A DNA stretch of 64,000 nt from the NCBI RefSeq assembly GCF_037026685.1, contig NZ_JBANET010000001.1, forward strand, positions 186,001-250,000, in the 5' to 3' direction. How positions within the stretch are numbered: the first letter of the stretch is position 1; the number at the start of each line of letters is the position of its first letter. The position numbers were made by a program, and so were the translations under genes. The notes under the pieces are model-generated. The model worked only from the letters and a program-made list of their open reading frames with translations. It was not told where the DNA came from and ran no database searches. This DNA is from Orrella sp037026685 (GTDB lineage: Bacteria > Pseudomonadota > Gammaproteobacteria > Burkholderiales > Burkholderiaceae_B). Shown here one piece after another: positions 51,228 to 60,061 of this stretch.

Positions 51228-52016
51228 ATGAACAAACCGCTGCGTGCCCTGCTGATCGCGGGCCTGCTGCCCTTCGCCGCCCTGGGCACGGCCCAGGCCC
51301 AGTCCGAGCTGGACGCCATCGAGCGCGCCGGCGTCATCAAGATCGGCACCGAAGGCACCTACGCCCCGTTCACCTACCACGACGGCGCCAACGGCCTGAC
51401 GGGGTTCGACGTGGAAATCGGCCGCGCCATCGCCGAGAAGCTGGGCGTGAAGGCCCAGTTCGTCGAGGGCAAATGGGACGGCCTGATCGCCGGGCTGGAC
51501 GTCAAGCGCTACGACGTGGTCATCAACCAGGTGGGCATCACCGATGCCCGCAAGGCCAAGTACGACTTCTCGGATCCGTACATCACCTCGCCGGCCGCGC
51601 TGATCGTGCGCAACGATAACGACAGCATCAAGACCTTCGAGGATCTCAAGGGCCGGCGCTCGGCCAATACCCTGACCAGCAACTTCGGCCAGCTGGCCCA
51701 GCGCTACGGCGCGCAGATCGTGCCGGTGCAGGGCTTTAACGAGTCCGTGGACCTGCTGCTCTCGCGCCGGGTCGAGGCCACCGTCAACGACAAGCTGTCG
51801 TACCTGGACTTCAAGAAGCAGAAACCCGATGCGCCGGTCAAGGCCGTGGCCTATGCCCAAGGCCAGGACCTGAACGCCTCCGGCGTGCTGATGCGCAAGA
51901 ACAATCCCGAGCTGCGCGAGGCCATCAACAAGGCCCTGGCCGAGATCCGGCAGGACGGCACCTACAAGCGGATCTCGGAAAAATACTTCGGCGTCGATCT
52001 GTCGGCCGAACAGTAA
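51228..52016 (+). CDS. amino acid ABC transporter substrate-binding protein, cystine type
   Basis: 262 aa, ATG 51228. The Sec signal ends AQAQ. Family-3 SBP motifs: 'GVIKIGTEGTYAPFTYHDG', 'LTGFDVEIGRAIAEKLGV', 'VVINQVGITDARKAKYDFSDPYITS'. The 'NQV.IT.AR..KYDFS.PY' stretch is the cystine-binding (FliY/TcyA) pattern. First gene of a three-gene import operon. Confidence 0.88.
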   Translation: MNKPLRALLIAGLLPFAALGTAQAQSELDAIERAGVIKIGTEGTYAPFTYHDGANGLTGFDVEIGRAIAEKLGVKAQFVEGKWDGLIAGLDVKRYDVVINQVGITDARKAKYDFSDPYITSPAALIVRNDNDSIKTFEDLKGRRSANTLTSNFGQLAQRYGAQIVPVQGFNESVDLLLSRRVEATVNDKLSYLDFKKQKPDAPVKAVAYAQGQDLNASGVLMRKNNPELREAINKALAEIRQDGTYKRISEKYFGVDLSAEQ

Positions 52017-52037
52017 GCTTCCGGCCGGCGCACAAGC

Positions 52038-52736
52038 ATGCAGGACACGACATGGATGCCCGGCTGGCTGCAACTGATGGCCGACTCGTTCTGGCCGCTG
52101 CTGCAGGCCGGGCTGAAGTTCACCGTGCCGCTGACGCTGCTGTCCTTTGCGGCCGGCCTGGCGCTGGCTTTCGTGGTGGCCCTGATCCGGCTGTTCGGGC
52201 CGCGCCCGCTGGTGCTGCTGGTGCGCTTCTACGTCTGGCTGGTCCGCGGCACGCCTCTGCTGGTGCAGCTGTTCGTCATCTTCTACGGCCTGCCCACGCT
52301 GGGCATCGTGCTCGATCCCCTGCCCGCCGCGCTGATCGGCTTCACGCTGAACGTGGGCGCCTATAACTCGGAGGTCATCCGCGCGGCGATCGAGTCCATC
52401 CCCAAGGGCCAATGGGAGGCCGCCTATTCGCTGAGCATGACGCGCGCGCAGGCCATGCGCCGCACCGTGCTGCCCCAGGCCGCGCGCGTGGCCGTGCCGC
52501 CGCTGGCCAACTCCTTCATTTCGCTGGTCAAGGATACCTCGCTGGCGGCGGTCATTACTGTGCCCGAGGTGTTCCAGGCCGCCCAGCGCATCGCCGCCGT
52601 CACCTACGAGCCGCTGGTGCTGTACCTGGAGGCGGCGCTGATCTACCTGGTGTTCTGCTCGGTGCTCTCGGCCCTGCAAAGCCGGCTCGAGCGCCGCTAC
52701 GGCCAGCACGCCGTCTTTGCCGGGAGGCTGCGATGA
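52038..52736 (+). CDS. polar amino acid ABC transporter permease
   Basis: 232 aa, five membrane helices, with the HisM-like EAA loop 'GAYNSEVIRAAIESIPKGQWEAAYSLSM' and 'RGTPLLVQLFVIFYGLP'. Forms a homodimer. Overlaps the ATPase start by 4 nt. Partners are the cystine-type SBP and the ATPase. Confidence 0.92.
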   Translation: MQDTTWMPGWLQLMADSFWPLLQAGLKFTVPLTLLSFAAGLALAFVVALIRLFGPRPLVLLVRFYVWLVRGTPLLVQLFVIFYGLPTLGIVLDPLPAALIGFTLNVGAYNSEVIRAAIESIPKGQWEAAYSLSMTRAQAMRRTVLPQAARVAVPPLANSFISLVKDTSLAAVITVPEVFQAAQRIAAVTYEPLVLYLEAALIYLVFCSVLSALQSRLERRYGQHAVFAGRLR

Positions 52737-53512
52737 TCCGGCTGCAAGGCATCGTCAAAAGCTTCGACGGCAATCCGGTGCTGCGCGAGGTGGACGTGGA
52801 CATCGCCGAAGGCAGCGTGACCGCGCTGGTCGGCCCCTCGGGCAGCGGCAAGAGCACGCTGCTGCGCTGCGTGAACCTGCTGGAGGTGCCCGAGGCCGGC
52901 ACGCTGCGGCTGGGCGACGTGCAGGTGCGCTTTCGCGCCGATGCCCGGCCGCCGCGCGAGACCGTGCAGCAGATGCGCCGCCAGACCGGCATGGTGTTCC
53001 AGAACTTCCAGCTCTTTCCGCACCAGAGCGCGCTGGACAACGTCATGGAAGGCCTGGTCACGGTGCAGAAGTGGGACAGGCCGCGTGCCCGCGCCCGGGC
53101 CATGGAATTGCTGGAGAAGGTCGGCATGGCCGCCAAGGCCGACGCCTGGCCGGCCACCTTGTCGGGCGGGCAGCAGCAGCGCGTGGCCATCGCGCGGGCC
53201 CTGGCGCCCTCGCCGCGCGTCATGCTGTGCGACGAGCCCACCTCGGCGCTGGACCCCACCCTGGCCGGCGAGGTGGTGGAAGTGCTGCAGCAGCTGGCCG
53301 CGGAAGGCATGACCATGCTGATGGCCACCCACGACCTGCGCCTGGCCGCCAGCATCGCGCAGCAGGTCATCTTCCTGGAAGGCGGCACGGTGGTCGAGGC
53401 CGGCGCGCCGCGCCAGGTCTTCACGCAGCCGCGCGACGCGCGCACGGCGGCCTTCGTCTCCACCCTGACGCAAAGCGTGCTGCCGGCCGACTGGGGCATG
53501 AACGGCCGATAA
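52733..53512 (+). CDS. polar amino acid ABC transporter ATPase
   Basis: 259 aa, ATG 52733. Walker A GPSGSGKST, Q-loop 'VFQNFQLFPHQSALDNV', signature LSGGQQQR, Walker B VMLCDEPTSALD, switch His ATHDL. Completes the operon. A tRNA gene starts 67 bp later. Confidence 0.93.
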   Translation: MIRLQGIVKSFDGNPVLREVDVDIAEGSVTALVGPSGSGKSTLLRCVNLLEVPEAGTLRLGDVQVRFRADARPPRETVQQMRRQTGMVFQNFQLFPHQSALDNVMEGLVTVQKWDRPRARARAMELLEKVGMAAKADAWPATLSGGQQQRVAIARALAPSPRVMLCDEPTSALDPTLAGEVVEVLQQLAAEGMTMLMATHDLRLAASIAQQVIFLEGGTVVEAGAPRQVFTQPRDARTAAFVSTLTQSVLPADWGMNGR

Positions 53513-53579
53513 GGCGATGACCGGCGTTTGCCGGGCCCAGGAACGGCGGCGCAAAAACATGCTATACTTTTGCGTCTTT

Positions 53580-53655
<76 letters not shown>

Positions 53656-53746
53656 TTTCAAGTTCCGGAGTGATCCAGAGAAGTGTGGCGTTAAGCATTA
53701 TGTCTTATTCTCCGGCAGCTTTATGCTTAACCCCACAAGAAGCTCA

Positions 53747-53772
53747 AAACAGCGCCCTAAGGCGCTGTTTTT
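53747..53772 (+). terminator. intrinsic terminator downstream of tRNA-Ala
   Basis: AAACAGCGCC (53747-53756), loop CTAA, GGCGCTGTTT followed by TTG. A 10-bp stem with a T-run. It would end the tRNA transcript. Confidence 0.85.
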
Positions 53773-53908
53773 GTTTGGGTTTACGGCTGCGGTCGTCTCC
53801 CTATTTCCATTGACTGCTAGCGCGTCGTGGGGGTAATTCTGTGCGTGCCTTCTAGACGCACGAGAGTCTTGGAGTTTTCCTGAGCTATTGATAACCGATG
53901 AGAACTCA

Positions 53909-54283
53909 ATGAAGCCCGATCATCAATACATCGTCGTCCTGCCGCATGCCAGTGAGTTTCCCGAGCCGATGACATTGAAGAAGGGGGATTGGGTTTCGGT
54001 TGGCGAACTATACGACGGCCCCGAAAGTTGGCCCGGTTGGTATCTCTGTACGGCGCCAGGGCAGGCGGCTGGCTTCGTGCCGGAGCAAATCCTTGATCGA
54101 CATGCCGATGGGACCGGCACGATGCTGGAGGATTTCACCAATCGGGAGCTCAATGTCGCGGAAGGCGAGTTGCTATATGGCGCGCGCCGATTGAACGGCT
54201 GGCTATGGGCAACCCGTATCTCTGATGGCGCGACAGGATGGGTGCCTCTCGACAACATACGCGCCGCCGGTTCGGGATCCTGA
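53909..54283 (+). CDS. small SH3-domain protein
   Basis: 124 aa, ATG 53909. Two SH3-like modules: 'HASEFPEPMTLKKGDWVSVGE...WPGWYLCTAPGQAAGFVPEQIL' and 'DFTNRELNVAEGELL...LNGWLWATRISDGATGWVPLDNI'. The paired W-x-x-G-x-V-P pattern is the SH3_2/variant SH3 signature. No signal peptide, so probably cytosolic. Base composition is lower in GC than neighbours. Function unknown. Confidence 0.75.
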   Translation: MKPDHQYIVVLPHASEFPEPMTLKKGDWVSVGELYDGPESWPGWYLCTAPGQAAGFVPEQILDRHADGTGTMLEDFTNRELNVAEGELLYGARRLNGWLWATRISDGATGWVPLDNIRAAGSGS

Positions 54284-54296
54284 ATAGCTCATTGCT

Positions 54297-54602
54297 GGGG
54301 ACTGTCGGAAATTCTGTGTGTGAGCCGGTTGATGAAGGCGAAGAACGGCGTGATGGCCTCCCAGTTGCGCCGTCAGCTTTGGACAAGTGAACGTCCATCT
54401 CGGCGTTGAGCATGCGCTTGGCCAAGGCCTTGTTCAGATCTCCGATCAGTCCCGAGGAATCGAGAGCCGTCTTCGGATCTCGCCCTGCCAGCAGGCTATC
54501 GAGCAATTCGGCCGGGAACGGCCAAGCGTCTTTCTTCGCCATACGTCCTTCCTTGCCCAGCGGGCAGTGTATGGCTCAAACACAGAAATTCCGACACTCC
54601 CC
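54297..54602 (-). mobile_element. 306-bp internally deleted IS256-type element with intact inverted repeats
   Basis: Terminal inverted repeats at 54297-54324 and 54575-54602 agree at 25 of 28 positions; both begin GGGGA-x-TGTCGG. Between them lie only the start and end of a Mutator/IS256-type transposase. I could not see a target-site duplication, so one side may have been altered. A MITE-like derivative that could still be mobilised in trans. Confidence 0.82.
54300..54542 (-). pseudogene. remnant of an IS256/Mutator-family transposase
   Basis: Starting at ATG 54542 the first ~55 codons read as the N-terminus of the family (MAKKDAWPFPAELLDSLLAG, later 'LNKALAKRMLNAEMDVHL'). A large internal part is missing; a second frame then gives the C-terminal end 'WEAITPFFAFINRLTHRISD' up to the left inverted repeat. 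The catalytic DDE residues are lost, so it cannot make transposase. Confidence 0.8.
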
Positions 54603-54846
54603 CATCGACCCGGCATGCACAAGGACAGACTGATGCTTAAAGAAGCACCCTCCTGCCTAAACCGCCACCAGCGCAAGAAGTTGCGCCCTGGCGGCGCCGC
54701 GTGCGGAAGTCGCTTCAGACGTGGCCGACCAACCAAATCGGAAGCCACGCGCTCACAAGCCCGATGCGGTGATTAGTGGCCTCATTCGCCGCACATGACG
54801 CGGAGAATGATTTGCCCTTGCGGCGAGTTGGGTGTTTAATCTCCGC

Positions 54847-55965
54847 ATGAATAGCGGAGAAAAATGCTACATCTGGCAGGCCGACGACTGGCCGAAGTGG
54901 CGCTACGACCTGTCGGCGCTCGCTGGGCCGTTGACCGAGGTCAGCCGCGCCCAAGGCGTGCTGCTGGGCCGGCTGGCCGACGTCGGGCTGGTGCTGCGCG
55001 GTCAGGCCAGCCTTGCCGCGCTGACGGAGGACGTGGTCAAGACCAGCGAAATCGAAGGCGAAGTGCTGAACGTGGAATCGGTGCGCTCGTCCATCGCTCG
55101 GCGTCTGGGCGTGGACATCGGCGCGGTGGCACCGGTGGATCGGCACGCCGAAGGCGTGGTCGAGATGGTGCTTGACGTCACCTCCCAGAGCGCCGAGCCA
55201 CTGACCGCCGAGCGCTTGTTCGGCTGGCACGCGGCGCTGTTCCCGACCGGCTACTCCGGCATGAGCAAGCTCACCGTGGGCCAGTGGCGCGACGATGCGG
55301 CCGGGCCGATGCAAGTGGTGTCCGGGCCGGTGGGGCGACGCAAGGTTCACTTCCAGGCTCCGCCCGCCGACGTGCTGCCTACCGAGACGGCGCGGTTTTT
55401 GGCATGGGCCAACGCGGACACGGGCGAGCCTGCGCTCGTCAAGGCAGGCCTCGCGCATCTGTGGTTCGTGACGCTGCACCCTTTCGACGATGGCAACGGC
55501 CGCATCGCCCGCGCCGTGGGCGACCTGTTCCTGGCCCGCGCCGATGGCAGCCCGCAACGCTTCTACAGCCTGTCGGCCCAGATCCAGCGCGAACGCAAGG
55601 ACTACTACGACGTGCTGGAGCGCACGCAGAAGGGCACGCTCGACGCCACCGGCTGGTTGTCGTGGTTCCTTGGCACGCTCGGGCGCGCCGTCACCAGCGC
55701 GCAGTCAACGCTGGACGCCGTGCTGGTCAAGGCGCGTTTCTGGCAACGCTGGGCAGGTACGCCGCTGAACGAACGGCAGGTGAAGCTGCTCAACCGCCTG
55801 CTCGACGGCTTCGAGGGCAAGCTCACCAGCAGCAAGTGGGCCGCCATCGCCAAGTGCTCGCCCGACACCGCGCTGCGCGACATCACGCAGTTGCTGGAGT
55901 TGGGCGTGTTGAAAAAAACGCCGGGCGGCGGACGCAGCACCGGCTACGAGCTGGCGGGCCAGTAG
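54847..55965 (+). CDS. Fic-family protein with N-terminal inhibitory helix
   Basis: 372 aa, ATG 54847. Fic core HPFDDGNGRIAR at 211-222 (His211 catalytic, loop binds ATP), flap 'FPTGYSGMSKLTVGQWR'. The N-terminal TSEIEG (Thr66, Glu70, Gly71) fits the class II inhibitory motif S/T-x-x-x-E-G/N, so activity is self-restrained. A DUF4172-type N-terminus and C-terminal winged-helix (KWAAIAKCSPDTALRDI) are present. AMPylates or otherwise NMP-modifies target proteins. The start codon lies in the loop of a CTCCGC/GCGGAG hairpin. No partner antitoxin gene is needed or seen. Confidence 0.88.
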   Translation: MNSGEKCYIWQADDWPKWRYDLSALAGPLTEVSRAQGVLLGRLADVGLVLRGQASLAALTEDVVKTSEIEGEVLNVESVRSSIARRLGVDIGAVAPVDRHAEGVVEMVLDVTSQSAEPLTAERLFGWHAALFPTGYSGMSKLTVGQWRDDAAGPMQVVSGPVGRRKVHFQAPPADVLPTETARFLAWANADTGEPALVKAGLAHLWFVTLHPFDDGNGRIARAVGDLFLARADGSPQRFYSLSAQIQRERKDYYDVLERTQKGTLDATGWLSWFLGTLGRAVTSAQSTLDAVLVKARFWQRWAGTPLNERQVKLLNRLLDGFEGKLTSSKWAAIAKCSPDTALRDITQLLELGVLKKTPGGGRSTGYELAGQ

Positions 55966-56155
55966 GCCGGTGGCGCGGATGCAGCGGTCAGACGGCAGCG
56001 ATGCCAAGGCCTGTGCAACGATCTGCGTTGCTCCCCCGGATCAAGCTGCGCGTGGATGCCGGGATGACGACATCTGATGCTCTTGCCCAAGTGGCTCCGC
56101 TTGCGGTTGAAGGTCCAAGGCTTTCTTGCGTCTACAGGGCCGCGGGCTGAACAAG

Positions 56156-56851
56156 TCAGGAACGACGCCGCCAAGGCTTGAGCGTGTGCAGATCCAGCAG
56201 CGTGAACCGGCCGCTGTCTTGCCATCCGCCCGTATCGATGTAGTAGACGTTGCCGAGCTGCGCCGGCTTGCGCAGCGTCATATGCCCATGGACCACTGCA
56301 CGCACATTGCGGACAGGCTGGACATATTTCATCCGATAGCGGTCTATGGACCACAGGCAGGCATCCTCATCCTGCTGGCTGAAGGCAGCGCCGTGGATGG
56401 CTTGCCAATCGTCATAGGGAAAGTCGGCATGAACCAGGCCGACGAGGCCCTGCGCCGTTTCCACCTCGATGGCCAACGGCAAGGCGCCCAGGCGGGCCGC
56501 GATACGCGACTGGGTATCGCTATCGCAGGCGTCCAGCCAAGCGCCTCCATGAGCAAGATGATCGATGTCCGGGATCGGGTCGCTCATTGCCCGCCGCAGC
56601 GTCATCAGCTCGTGATTGCCACGGATGGCATGAAACCAGGGGCGGTCCAGCCACGCCAGGACATCGAGAGACTCCGGCCCACGGTCCACCAGGTCTCCTA
56701 CGGAAAACAATCTGTCGCGTTCAGGCGAAAACCCGACGGCCGTCAGTGCGGCCCCCAGCCGGCTGAAATGGCCGTGGATGTCGCCCACGGCAAAGTCACG
56801 CCCCTGGGCGTTCAAGCAAAAGCGTCGAACCCGGGCGTTTCCAGTTCGCAT
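56156..56851 (-). CDS. PPP-family metallophosphoesterase (PrpA/lambda-phosphatase-like)
   Basis: 231 aa, ATG 56851. Metal motifs GDIHGHF (Asp24, His26), GDLVDRGPE (Asp53) and RGNHE (Asn79, His80) appear in the order of the Ser/Thr protein phosphatase family; later 'VHADFP' and 'VVHGHMT' give the last two His. Binds two metal ions and removes phosphate from proteins or nucleotides. Opposes the Fic gene's direction; a functional link is speculative. Confidence 0.88.
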   Translation of the reverse strand: MRTGNARVRRFCLNAQGRDFAVGDIHGHFSRLGAALTAVGFSPERDRLFSVGDLVDRGPESLDVLAWLDRPWFHAIRGNHELMTLRRAMSDPIPDIDHLAHGGAWLDACDSDTQSRIAARLGALPLAIEVETAQGLVGLVHADFPYDDWQAIHGAAFSQQDEDACLWSIDRYRMKYVQPVRNVRAVVHGHMTLRKPAQLGNVYYIDTGGWQDSGRFTLLDLHTLKPWRRRS

Positions 56852-57296
56852 ATAGGCGTTTATTGAGTCCACCAAGCGTATTATCGGCCCGATCGCAGCC
56901 CTGTCGCCTGGAGCAGATCGGCCCGCCCCTGCCCGAGTTTGCGGCGCAAATACAACAGGCAGCCCCGGCCGGAATAGGGCGAAAAAAAACCATTTCGTAA
57001 CCATGCGGTAAAACCCGCATGCTTGGCCGGCGCCCCCGCCCGCCTGGGCTTTTCGCCCTTGGCCCGAGAGGGCGGATGCGCCGGCCCAGGGCGTGGCGGC
57101 CCCCCTTTTTGATGCGCCTGAATACCGGTGCGAGTTTCTTTTTGTAGCATCGTTATTCTTTCCTCACATCCTGACGGGCTGTCCTAAAATGGCCTTGATC
57201 CATAATCCATTCAAACCTGGGCAAACGCCCGCGGCCCAGCACGCGAGCCCCGTCCAGGCATGAAGAGATCACGCAAGCCTCAATAAGGAAGACGAA
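56852..57296 (+). other. 445-bp intergenic region between the phosphatase and the porin
   Basis: No convincing gene. It holds GC-rich inverted segments (around 57045-57105), the T-run at 57109-57113, and the AT-richer porin leader (57150-57210), including TATTCTTT- and TAAAAT-type elements. The ribosome site AAGGAAG lies 8 bp before ATG 57297. Confidence 0.55.
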
Positions 57297-58472
57297 ATGA
57301 TGAAGATGCGCAAATTGCCCGCCGCCCTACTGGCTGCCACCGCGGGCCTGGTCGCCACCGCCGGTGTGGCGCAAGCGGAAACCTCGGTGACCCTGTACGG
57401 TATCGTCGATGTGGGCATCGGTTATCAGAAGATCAAGGGCCAAGGCGTGAACAACAGCCGCACCGGCCTGATCGACGGCGTCAACAGCGGTTCGCGCTGG
57501 GGCCTGCGCGGCTCGGAAGACCTGGGCAACGGCAACCGCGCCATCTTCCAGCTGGAAAGCGGCTTCAACCCCCGCACCGGCCGCTCGGCCCAAGGCGGCC
57601 GCCTGTTCGGCCGCCAGGCCACCATCGGCCTGGCCGGCGACTCCTGGGGTCAGCTGACCGCCGGTCGCCAGACCAACGTCACTTCGCAGTTCTTCTCCAG
57701 CATCGACCCGTTCGCCGCGTCGTTCGGCCAGTCGAACATCGGTTCGGTCTTCTCGCAAGCCAACACGCTGCGCTATGACAACCTGATCCAGTACATCACC
57801 CCCAGCTTCGGCGGCTTCCAGGCCGGTATCGGCTACTCCTTCGACATCGGCGAGGACAGCCTGGCGGGCGATCTGGGCGACGATTCGAACACCTGGGCCA
57901 CCGGCAACAAGACCCGCGCCATCACCGGCGGCGTGCGCTATGCCAACGGCCCGCTGAACCTGGCGGCCACGGCCGACTACCTGAACCCGCCCAACAACGC
58001 CACCGGCGGCAAGGGCCCGACCCGCACCTTCGGCTGGATGGTCGGCGGTTCGTACGACTTCGAAGTGGTCAAGCTGGCGCTGGCCTATGGCCAGACCGAA
58101 GACGGCTGGTTCGGTTCGCCCGGCCTGCAAAGCGGCCAGTCCTTCACCCTGCCCGGCGGCGGTTCGGCCGGCAACTACTTCGGCCTGGCCAACGGCAAGG
58201 ACGTGAACAAGTCCAAGGTCAAGTCCTACCTGGTCGGCCTGTCGGCCCCCGTGGGCCCCGGCAGCCTGTTCGGTTCGTGGCAGCGCGCCGATCCCAGCAA
58301 CGACAACCTGACCGGCGACGACGCCACGATGAACATCTACAGCCTGGGCTACACCTACGACCTGTCCAAGCGCACCAACCTCTACGCCTACGGTTCGTAT
58401 GCGAAGAACTGGGCGTTCCTGGACGACGTCAAGAGCACCGCCGTGGGCGTGGGCGTGCGTCACCGCTTCTAA
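57297..58472 (+). CDS. major outer membrane porin (Bordetella 40-kDa type, Porin_4)
   Basis: 391 aa. Signal peptide 1-27 ends GVAQA/ETS. The mature protein starts 'ETSVTLYGIVDVGIGYQ', with 'SRWGLRGSEDLGNGNRAIFQLE', 'LFGRQATIGLAG' and the C-terminal 'VGVRHRF' (terminal Phe). Codon usage is strongly biased, with high expression expected. Forms trimers of 16-strand barrels for small hydrophilic solutes. Loop regions differ from the published B. pertussis porin as I recall it, so this is a related but distinct porin. Confidence 0.94.
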   Translation: MMKMRKLPAALLAATAGLVATAGVAQAETSVTLYGIVDVGIGYQKIKGQGVNNSRTGLIDGVNSGSRWGLRGSEDLGNGNRAIFQLESGFNPRTGRSAQGGRLFGRQATIGLAGDSWGQLTAGRQTNVTSQFFSSIDPFAASFGQSNIGSVFSQANTLRYDNLIQYITPSFGGFQAGIGYSFDIGEDSLAGDLGDDSNTWATGNKTRAITGGVRYANGPLNLAATADYLNPPNNATGGKGPTRTFGWMVGGSYDFEVVKLALAYGQTEDGWFGSPGLQSGQSFTLPGGGSAGNYFGLANGKDVNKSKVKSYLVGLSAPVGPGSLFGSWQRADPSNDNLTGDDATMNIYSLGYTYDLSKRTNLYAYGSYAKNWAFLDDVKSTAVGVGVRHRF

Positions 58473-58507
58473 GCCAGTGCCCGGCCCGGGCGCTTGCCCG
58501 GGCCGTC

Positions 58508-58543
58508 CGGTCTGCCAGACGGAACCCCACGGCTGGCAGACCG
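58508..58543 (+). repeat. 10-bp inverted repeat after the porin
   Basis: CGGTCTGCCA (58508-58517) pairs perfectly with TGGCAGACCG (58534-58543), loop 16 nt. No T-run follows. It lies between the porin stop and the terminator and could protect the mRNA 3' end. Confidence 0.55.
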
Positions 58544-58577
58544 CAGAACCGGGCGGCATCGCAAGATCCGCCCTCGG

Positions 58578-58612
58578 AAAAGCCGCTTGCCAGGAAGCGG
58601 CTTTTCTGTTTT
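58578..58612 (+). terminator. porin transcription terminator
   Basis: AAAAGCCGCTT (58578-58588), loop GCCAGG, AAGCGGCTTTT (58595-58605), then CTGTTTTTT. An 11-bp stem with a long T-run. Confidence 0.92.
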
Positions 58613-58668
58613 TTGCCGCCGGGCCGCCCCAGGGCAAGAACGGCCCTCTCGGTAAGCAGCAAGCCGAA
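58609..58668 (-). repeat. diverged inverse copy of the 76-bp repeat unit
   Basis: TTTTTTGCCGCCGGGCCG followed by CCCA-x-GGCAA and GCAGCAAGCCGAA is the reverse complement of the array at 2555-2857, covering about 60 of 76 bp with ~9 differences. The GC hairpin is damaged here. It abuts the porin terminator T-run. Confidence 0.82.
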
Positions 58669-58759
58669 TTTTCCTTTCGTGACACATGGCGCGCCGCCAT
58701 TCGCGTAGCCTCTAGGCTTATCCCGCCGCCCCCGGCGCCAAGCCCGAAGAAGAGCTTGC

Positions 58760-60019
58760 ATGTCCTCCCTTCCCCGTTCCCGGCAGGCTGGGCCAGCCTG
58801 GCAAGGCCAGCAACGCTACCTGGCCGTGCGCGCATACAGCCTGGCCCTGGCCGCCCCGCTTTCCCCCGAAGACCAGTGCGTGCAGTCGATGCCGGACGCC
58901 AGCCCCACCAAATGGCACCTGGCGCATACCACCTGGTTCTTCGAGACCGTCATCCTGCAGCCCCATCTGCCCGGCTACGCCGTGTTCGATCCGCACTTTC
59001 ACTACCTGTTCAACTCGTACTACGAGGCGCTGGGGCCGCGCCATCCCAGGCCGCTGCGCGGCCTGCTGACGCGGCCTGCGCTGCAGGAGGTCCTTGCCTA
59101 CCGCCAGCACGTGGATGCGGCGATGCAATCCTTGCTGCAGGACGCCGGCCCGGGCCTGTGGGCCCAGCTGGCCGGCGCGCTGATGCTGGGCCTGCAGCAC
59201 GAGCAGCAGCACCAGGAGCTGATGCTGACCGACATCCTGCATGCCTTGTCATGCAATCCCCTGCTGCCCGCCTACCGGCCCGAGGACGAGCCGGCGGTGC
59301 GGCGCGCCGGCGAGCCCGACCCGATCCGCTGGGTCGAGCATCCGGGCGGGCTGGCGCAAGTGGGCGGCGAGACGGCTGCCGAAGGCTTCGTCTTCGATAA
59401 CGAAACCCCGCGCCACACGGTGCTGCTGCATCCGCATAAGCTGGCCCACCGGCTGGTCAGCAACGCCGAATACGCCGCCTTCATCGCCGACGGCGGCTAC
59501 GAGCGGCCCGAGCTATGGCTCTCGGACGGCTGGGCGATGGTGCAGCGCGAAGGCTGGCGCTGTCCGCTTTACTGGCTGCGGCACGACGATCCCCGGCTGC
59601 AGGGCCGCTCGCCCGGGCCGGGCTGGCATGTCTACGGCCTGGACGGGGTGCAGCCGCTGCGCCCGGAACAGCCCGTCTGCCACCTGAGCTTCTACGAGGC
59701 GGCCGCCTATGCCGAATGGGCCGGCGCGCGCCTGCCCACGGAGTTCGAATGGGAGGCGGCTTTCGGCGCGCCGGGCCTGGCCGGCATGAGCGGCCAGGTA
59801 TGGCAATGGACGCGATCGTCCTACGACCCGTATCCGGGCTTCAGGCCGCTGCCGGGCATCGCCGCCGAATACAACGGCAAGTTCATGGTGGGCCAGATGG
59901 TGCTGCGCGGCAGCAGCCTGGCCACGCCCCCGGGACATTTCCGGCCGAGCTACCGCAATTTCTTTCCACCTGCCGCCCGCTGGCAGTTCAGCGGCCTGCG
60001 CCTGGCGCGCGACGCCTGA
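58760..60019 (+). CDS. egtB: ergothioneine biosynthesis protein EgtB
   Basis: 419 aa. Non-heme iron sulfoxide synthase: O2-dependent C-S bond between hercynine and a thiol. DinB-like N-terminal domain with 'WHLAHTTWFFE' and the iron motif HEQQHQE (~147-153), then an FGE-sulfatase (C-type lectin) domain ending 'VLRGSSLATPPGHFRPSYRNFF'. Start ATG 58760. egtD follows 42 bp later. No EgtA, EgtC or EgtE lies nearby, so cysteine is a plausible direct thiol donor, with the lyase elsewhere. Confidence 0.93.
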   Translation: MSSLPRSRQAGPAWQGQQRYLAVRAYSLALAAPLSPEDQCVQSMPDASPTKWHLAHTTWFFETVILQPHLPGYAVFDPHFHYLFNSYYEALGPRHPRPLRGLLTRPALQEVLAYRQHVDAAMQSLLQDAGPGLWAQLAGALMLGLQHEQQHQELMLTDILHALSCNPLLPAYRPEDEPAVRRAGEPDPIRWVEHPGGLAQVGGETAAEGFVFDNETPRHTVLLHPHKLAHRLVSNAEYAAFIADGGYERPELWLSDGWAMVQREGWRCPLYWLRHDDPRLQGRSPGPGWHVYGLDGVQPLRPEQPVCHLSFYEAAAYAEWAGARLPTEFEWEAAFGAPGLAGMSGQVWQWTRSSYDPYPGFRPLPGIAAEYNGKFMVGQMVLRGSSLATPPGHFRPSYRNFFPPAARWQFSGLRLARDA

Positions 60020-60061
60020 ACCAGCCGGCGCGTTTGGCCTTGCCGCCAGGAGCCATCGACC

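Noticed and set aside
53685..53732. GTTAAGCAT...ATGCTTAAC inverted repeat after the tRNA as an attachment site
   Set aside because: Only 9 bp, no second copy found at the far end of the segment, and no integrase; it may be just a weak hairpin.
57000..57150. Minus-strand reading frames upstream of the porin as small genes
   Set aside because: No ribosome site or conserved motif; composition resembles noncoding leader DNA.
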